Positions 59,242 through 64,000 of a stretch of DNA of 64,000 nt are shown here, in pieces; position 1 is the first letter of the stretch; each line of letters begins with the position of its first letter. A program made the position numbers and the translations under genes. Origin of the DNA: Pseudomonadales bacterium (GTDB lineage Bacteria > Pseudomonadota > Gammaproteobacteria > Pseudomonadales > Porticoccaceae); assembly GCA_024234435.1 (NCBI GenBank), contig JACKOF010000001.1, positions 1,550,001 through 1,614,000 of the forward strand, written 5' to 3'. Under the pieces are notes generated by a model, which ran no database searches, was not told the origin of the DNA, and worked only from the letters and a program-made list of their open reading frames with translations.

Positions 59242-60042
59242 ATGTCACAGAAAATACTGCTTGAAGTTCAAAACCACATCGCCACTATCACGCTGAATCG
59301 TCCCGAAGTGAAAAATGCACTAACAGAACCCATGTGTGCAGAGCTGGCCAAAATCATCAAGGCACTGAAAGACGATACATCTGTGCGAGTAGTTATACTG
59401 GCGGCCATCGGCAACGATTTTTGTGTAGGAGCAGACCTTAAAGAGCTATCGAACGGGCTGCCTGAAGACCCGGTCGAACGAGGCGAAATTATGCAGGGCA
59501 AGGTCAAAAACGTTGCGTGGCCCATCTTCCAGGGTTTGCACGAATTACCACAACCCATCATTACCTGTGTTCGCGGCCACGCCATTGGTGCTGGAGCCCA
59601 GATGATGCTCTCGTCAGATCTCTGCATTGCATCAACAACCACGAGATTTTTATTGCCCCAAGCGAATCTGGCGCACCCGGTGGATCACGGTGAATCCTAT
59701 TATCTGCCCCGCAAAGTAGGCCTCACCAAAGCCATGCAGTTAACTTTGTTAGCCGAAACATTAAGCGGTGAAGAAGCTGCGGGTATCGGGCTGGTTAACT
59801 GGTGTGTTGAGGACAAAAATTTAGAGCAAAAAACAGAAGAGGTGACAAAGAAACTGGCTAATGCTGCACCGCTGGCTATTCGGGAAATCAAATCCCTGTT
59901 ATTACAGTCTGGAGACAACAACCTCTACCAGCAATATGCCATAGAAGCAGATGCCTTGAAGCGCTGTGCTTCATCTGATGATTTTATGGAAGCAATAACA
60001 GCCTTTACAGAAAAACGTAAACCAAGCTTTAAGGGAAGCTGA
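59242..60042 (+). CDS. Enoyl-CoA hydratase/isomerase family protein
   Basis: 266-residue crotonase-fold enzyme. N-terminal IATITLNRPEVKNALTEPMC, oxyanion-hole strands AAIGNDFCVGADLKELSNG and RGHAIGAGAQMMLSSDLCIA, and C-terminal EAITAFTEKRKPSFKG are typical. In the second oxyanion region the hydratase glutamates (positions 144 and 164 of rat enzyme) are not plainly both present, so the reaction may be hydration, isomerisation or another acyl-CoA step. GGAAAAA lies 8 bases before the ATG. Divergent from the tetR operon; no other beta-oxidation genes nearby. Confidence 0.88.
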   Translation: MSQKILLEVQNHIATITLNRPEVKNALTEPMCAELAKIIKALKDDTSVRVVILAAIGNDFCVGADLKELSNGLPEDPVERGEIMQGKVKNVAWPIFQGLHELPQPIITCVRGHAIGAGAQMMLSSDLCIASTTTRFLLPQANLAHPVDHGESYYLPRKVGLTKAMQLTLLAETLSGEEAAGIGLVNWCVEDKNLEQKTEEVTKKLANAAPLAIREIKSLLLQSGDNNLYQQYAIEADALKRCASSDDFMEAITAFTEKRKPSFKGS

Positions 60043-60095
60043 TTACCCCAACCAACAATTAAAAAGCTCAAGAAGAGTAAACACCTCGCAATCAT

Positions 60096-61193
60096 TTAGC
60101 TCACACCGTGAAATGAAGTGGCTATCTCTTCCAGTAAATCCATACTGGCTGCATAGGGCAGATAGCTGTTAACCCGGTGCGCCAGATCCCCGAAACGATG
60201 ATCAACCATATTGCCAATTTCCGAAGGCTTACCTCGCACAGCAAAACGATTGAGAATATCCACATCAATCAAACCCGCCATATCTTTCCAGCGCCCCTGT
60301 TTAGCGAGAATATTCAGTTCGGCTTGCAACCACTCCAGCCCCTCAAGCTCCATAATTGGCTGATACGCCGGTGTTGATGCATAAAAAGCAATAATGGCCG
60401 CCACACCGGCATCCGCTACCGCCTGCTCTGCTTCATTGCGACCGGCAGCAATAAGAATCATCGGGACAAATTCAAACTCATCTCGCGCCCGACCACTGAT
60501 TTCCAACCCTCTGTCAATGGCAGGGACCATTTTCTCCCGTACGAAACGCTCGGTACTCAAAGGGTGTATAAGAATGCCATCAGCAACTTCAGCAGCCATC
60601 TGTGTCATCTTAGGGCCAAGAGCGCCAACTAATACCGGGGGCACGCCATAAGGGTTTGGCCCCGGATTAAAGAGCGGGTTCATAAAGCTGATTTGAAAAA
60701 ACGGCCCCTCATGTCGCAACGGGCCGCCCTCCTGCCAACAACGCCAAATAGCTTTGAGTGCCAGCACATAATCACGCATTCTCCCGACAGGCTGCCCCCA
60801 GGGTACGCTGTAGTAGCGTTCGTTAACCTGCTTTACCTGAGAACCAAGTCCAAGAGAAAATTTGCCTTTACTCAGAGTCATCAAGTCATAGGCCTGATGT
60901 GCAACATGCATTGGGCTGCGCGGAAACGCAATTGCCGCGCTGGTAGACAACTCCAGGTTGCTGGTTTGCGACGCCATTACCAGTGGAAAAAACACATCAT
61001 GTGCCGTTTCCACCGTATACGCGCCATCAAAACCCGCGGCTTCCAGCTGGGCGGCGATTGAACCAACATTCGCAACACTGGGATTATGAAGAGGGGAACT
61101 TCCGGGTAGAGGATGATCGTGAATAGTTTCTAGAATTTCACCTCGTTGAGCCACATCGAAAAGCCCAACCTCCAAGCGTGCCGATACTTTCAT
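60096..61193 (-). CDS. Luciferase-like (LLM class) flavin/F420-dependent oxidoreductase
   Basis: 365-residue TIM-barrel protein of the luciferase-like monooxygenase superfamily, resembling the F420-dependent oxidoreductase type found also in actinobacteria. Visible: QLEAAGFDGAYTVETAHDVF near residue 50, ISTAAIAFPRSPMHVAH-like segment (LSTSAAIAFPRSPMHVAHQA) near 95, SKGKFSLGLGSQVKQVNERY near 120 and LVGALGPKMTQMAAEVADGI near 190. The cofactor could be F420 or FMN; gammaproteobacteria usually lack F420 enzymes, so FMN or acquired F420 use are both possible. ATG 61193 has GGGAG upstream. Converges with the enoyl-CoA hydratase gene. Confidence 0.85.
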   Translation of the reverse strand: MKVSARLEVGLFDVAQRGEILETIHDHPLPGSSPLHNPSVANVGSIAAQLEAAGFDGAYTVETAHDVFFPLVMASQTSNLELSTSAAIAFPRSPMHVAHQAYDLMTLSKGKFSLGLGSQVKQVNERYYSVPWGQPVGRMRDYVLALKAIWRCWQEGGPLRHEGPFFQISFMNPLFNPGPNPYGVPPVLVGALGPKMTQMAAEVADGILIHPLSTERFVREKMVPAIDRGLEISGRARDEFEFVPMILIAAGRNEAEQAVADAGVAAIIAFYASTPAYQPIMELEGLEWLQAELNILAKQGRWKDMAGLIDVDILNRFAVRGKPSEIGNMVDHRFGDLAHRVNSYLPYAASMDLLEEIATSFHGVS

Positions 61194-61331
61194 GATCATC
61201 TCCCGCAATTAATCTTCTCAAGGATAAGCTGCCTTATCTTTAAAGGCAAAAATGCAGGCTATGGCAGGCCTTTAAAATCAAATAGCGCGGCAACCGCGTA
61301 TTCTCGCCCTCATTTTTTTGACCACCCGGCA

Positions 61332-64000
61332 TCAATCCCAGCCCGACTTCTTCCACAGAAAAAAGACTACCGGCAATACCAACAGGGTTAACAGCACGGC
61401 CGTCACCATACCTCCCACCATCGGCGCAGCCAGACGACTCATCACTTCCGAACCGGTACCGGAACCAATCATGATGGGCACCAATCCGATAATGGTTGCG
61501 CTCGCTGTCATCAGTACCGGACGCACACGCCTTCCGGCACCTGACAAGACTGCTTCAAACAACGTTTCACCCGTTATCTCCGAACCACCAGAACCGGCTT
61601 CTTCTGTTGCTTTTTGCCAGGCATGATTCAGGTACACCAACATAATCACCCCGGTTTCTACAGCAACACCTGCCAGTGCAATCATGCCAACCCCGACCGC
61701 AATAGAAAAATTGAATTCCAACCAATACATCAGCCAGAAACTGCCTACCAGCGAAAAAGGTACGGTGCACATCAACATCATCACCGGAGAAAATCGCCTG
61801 AAGTTAAAATACAAGAGGATCACAATGGTGGCGAGGGTTAAAGGCACAACATAAGCAAGTCTGGCCTTGGCTCTTTGCATATATTCATACTGCCCTGACC
61901 AACTGATGGAATAACCCGCAGGCAATACCAGCTGTTCGCTTACTTCCTCCATTGCCCGGTCAACATAACGACCCACGTCCACACCTTCAATATCGACAAA
62001 AGTCCAACCATTGAGTCGTGAATTCTCGCTTTTGATTCCGGGCGGACCATCTTCAACAAAGACCCGGGCAACATCACCCAGCGCTATGCGTTGGCCGTTG
62101 TCTGTTACAACAGGCAGCAGTGCCAGTTGCTCCGGCGAGTTGCGATACGACTGCGGATAGCGAATATTAACCGGATAGCGCTCTCGCCCCTCCACGGTTT
62201 GGGTGACATTCATACCACCAATTGCTGAGGCAATAACCTGCTGCACATCACCAATATTCAGCCCAAAACGCGAGGCTTTTTCCCTGTCGATATCCACTTT
62301 GATATATCGCCCTCCTGCTACTCGTTCAGAATAGACCGAGGCGGTTCCAGGCACTTTCGACAAAATTGATTCCAGCTGCTGACCGATACTCTGTATCACA
62401 TTCAGGTCTGCGCCGGAGACCTTGATACCTACCGGTGTTTTAATACCTGTCGCCAACATGTCTATGCGCGTTTTAATTGGCATCACCCAGGCATTGGTCA
62501 CACCGGGCAGTTTCACCAGTGTATCCAGCTCTTTCTTCAACGAATCGGTTGTTACCCCCGGTCGCCACTCACTGCGATCTTTAAACTGAATGAACGTTTC
62601 AATCATGGTTAGCGGTGCGGGGTCGGTTGCGGTTTCAGCCCGGCCAATTTTGCCGAACACCGTTTTGACTTCCGGTACGGTGCGGATCAACTTGTCAGTT
62701 TGCTGCAAGAGCTCACGTGCCTTGCCAATGGAGATGCCGGGATAAGTGGTCGGCATATACATCAAACCACCTTCATCGAGCGGCGGAATAAACTCGCTGC
62801 CGATATGATGCAACGGCCACCAGGAAGTAGCCGCTATCAGTAATGCGACCGCCAGTGTTCTTTTCGGGTAGGTTAAAACTGTTTTTAGCACCGGCATATA
62901 ACCGGCAATCAGGGCCTTGTTAACCGGGTTCGCATCTGCCGGTTTTAATCGCCCTCGCACAAAGTAGCCCATCAGCACAGGCACCAATGTAATGGCCAGT
63001 GCTGCGGACGCGCCCATGGCATAGGTTTTGGTAAATGCCAATGGCGAGAACATACGCCCCTCCTGGGCCTCCAGAGCAAATACCGGTAAAAAGCTGACCG
63101 TAATAATCAGCAAACTGAAAAACAGCGCAGGCCCCACTTCAACGGCAGATTCCGCTACTATCTGCCAGCGGTTTTGAGCCGTCACCTGTTGCTTCGACAT
63201 ATGGCTGTGCAGGTTTTCAATCAGGACAATGGCTCCGTCAATCATTGCCCCAATAGCGATGGCAATGCCACCCAGCGACATGATATTGGCGTTTAAACCC
63301 TGCTGATGCATCACCAAAAATGCCACCAGAATGCCCACTGGCAAACTGATAATCGCCACCAGTGATGAACGCAGGTGCAACAGAAAAACCAGGCAGACCA
63401 GGCCAACCATGACCAGCTCTTCAAACAGCTTGTGCCAGAGGTTATCTACTGCCCGCTCAATCAAGCCAGAGCGATCATAAACGGTAACGACTTCAACACC
63501 CTCTGGCAAACCCTGTTTCAGTTCCAGCAATTTGGCTTTAACGCCCTCTATGGTTTTTTGCGCGTTTTCGCCAAAGCGCATGACTACCACACCACCCACG
63601 GTTTCACCTTCACCATTCAGTTCAGCGATACCTCGTCGCATCTGTGGGCCCAGGTTGATATCAGCCACATCCTTTAGCCGCAAGGGAGTACCGTTTCTGC
63701 TAACACCGAGCGGTACATTGGCAAGGTCCTTTCCATTCCGGATATAGCCAGAAGCCCTCACCATGTATTCTGCTTCCGCCATTTCCACCACTGATGCACC
63801 CACCTCCTGATTGGCCCGTTTAATGGCTGTTTGTATATGGGAAAGCGGTATGCCAAAGGCCCGTAGCTTTTCCGGATTAACGGTGACCTGATACTGTTTA
63901 ACCATGCCGCCTACAGCCGCCACTTCGGATACTCCAGGCACTGTTTGCAGCTCGTACTTTAAAAACCAGTCCTGTAACGACCGCAACTGGCTGATATCAT
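61332..64000 (-). CDS. CusA/CzcA-type heavy-metal efflux RND permease (5' end outside window)
   Basis: At least 889 residues of a heavy-metal RND pump; the frame stays open to the window edge. The visible N-terminal end (DISQLRSLQDWFLKYELQTV then PGVSEVAAVGGMVKQYQV) belongs to the first periplasmic loop, so roughly 150 residues are missing. TM4 motif GGIAIAIGAMIDGAIVLIEN carries the conserved aspartate, the second half has GMIALAGVAVETGVIMLVYL, and FIPPLDEGGLMYMPTT and MLATGIKTPVGIKVSG are typical of CusA/CzcA. It exports monovalent (Cu, Ag) or divalent metals across the envelope with CusB/C-type partners, which would lie upstream outside the window. Metal specificity not determined. Confidence 0.93.
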   Translation of the reverse strand, partial: DISQLRSLQDWFLKYELQTVPGVSEVAAVGGMVKQYQVTVNPEKLRAFGIPLSHIQTAIKRANQEVGASVVEMAEAEYMVRASGYIRNGKDLANVPLGVSRNGTPLRLKDVADINLGPQMRRGIAELNGEGETVGGVVVMRFGENAQKTIEGVKAKLLELKQGLPEGVEVVTVYDRSGLIERAVDNLWHKLFEELVMVGLVCLVFLLHLRSSLVAIISLPVGILVAFLVMHQQGLNANIMSLGGIAIAIGAMIDGAIVLIENLHSHMSKQQVTAQNRWQIVAESAVEVGPALFFSLLIITVSFLPVFALEAQEGRMFSPLAFTKTYAMGASAALAITLVPVLMGYFVRGRLKPADANPVNKALIAGYMPVLKTVLTYPKRTLAVALLIAATSWWPLHHIGSEFIPPLDEGGLMYMPTTYPGISIGKARELLQQTDKLIRTVPEVKTVFGKIGRAETATDPAPLTMIETFIQFKDRSEWRPGVTTDSLKKELDTLVKLPGVTNAWVMPIKTRIDMLATGIKTPVGIKVSGADLNVIQSIGQQLESILSKVPGTASVYSERVAGGRYIKVDIDREKASRFGLNIGDVQQVIASAIGGMNVTQTVEGRERYPVNIRYPQSYRNSPEQLALLPVVTDNGQRIALGDVARVFVEDGPPGIKSENSRLNGWTFVDIEGVDVGRYVDRAMEEVSEQLVLPAGYSISWSGQYEYMQRAKARLAYVVPLTLATIVILLYFNFRRFSPVMMLMCTVPFSLVGSFWLMYWLEFNFSIAVGVGMIALAGVAVETGVIMLVYLNHAWQKATEEAGSGGSEITGETLFEAVLSGAGRRVRPVLMTASATIIGLVPIMIGSGTGSEVMSRLAAPMVGGMVTAVLLTLLVLPVVFFLWKKSGWD

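Overview
The window looks like chromosome from a marine-type gammaproteobacterium, probably near the Cellvibrionales/Pseudomonadales. This is inferred from gene order and protein character: ubiB-hisI-hisE-tatABC, rpsF-rpsR-membrane protein-rplI-dnaB, TonB-dependent receptors of the IEEIIVTAQKR type, and a glrK-qseG-glrR-like two-component cluster. I see no insertion sequence, prophage or CRISPR array. The sequence starts inside ubiB and ends inside a cusA-type RND pump gene.

Region 1 (1-8.3 kb) holds the ubiB 3' end, hisI/hisE, the Tat translocase, an unknown exported protein, and a thiamine salvage operon read on the minus strand. That operon comprises a TPP riboswitch, a TonB receptor, a YkoF-type thiamine-binding protein, a PnuT transporter and a thiamine-kinase-like protein. 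ppa follows. Region 2 (8.5-13.2 kb) has TerC, a YoaK-like membrane protein, an alpha/beta hydrolase, and doxX-azoR divergent from a LysR regulator with an operator-like cluster of inverted repeats. Region 3 (13.3-22.8 kb) is one long plus-strand cluster for a predicted peptide-ligation system: circularly permuted ATP-grasp, alpha-E protein, giant transglutaminase/DUF2126, a fused ATP-grasp/alpha-E protein and a second transglutaminase. A sigma-54-like promoter lies in front. The ATP-grasp half of the fused protein appears to have lost active-site motifs.

Region 4 (22.8-31.2 kb) is the most unusual. Behind a Tag-family glycosylase are two tandem 157-bp repeats, each predicted to encode a small RNA of about 60 nt. 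The differences inside the two RNAs fall in loops or are compensatory base-pair changes, apart from one near the uncertain 5' end. A second TonB receptor and acs follow. Next come two orphan integron gene cassettes (an unknown membrane protein and a phospholipase-D-like protein), recognised by exact complementarity of cassette ends and one well-formed attC site, with no integrase in view. A LuxI/FeeM-like acyltransferase gene with a sigma-54-like promoter lies next to the GlrK-QseG-GlrR-like cluster.

Region 5 (31.4-44.8 kb) is housekeeping: the two-component system, panD, panC, dnaB, rplI, rpsR, rpsF, a pilin-like protein, a CDP-alcohol phosphatidyltransferase, rlmB, rnr and tRNA-Leu(CAG). 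Region 6 (45-54.3 kb) is accessory: DUF4386, a VOC protein, a short-chain dehydrogenase remnant, and a stress/proteolysis group (second FtsH, host-attachment-family protein, Lon-like protease, USP-like protein), then a DUF2889-like protein and a TauE/SafE permease. Region 7 (54.4-64 kb) has a tetR-adaptor-RND operon with a TetR operator, an enoyl-CoA hydratase, a luciferase-like oxidoreductase and the partial metal-efflux RND gene.

All calls come from reading sequence and known family motifs; no database search was run.
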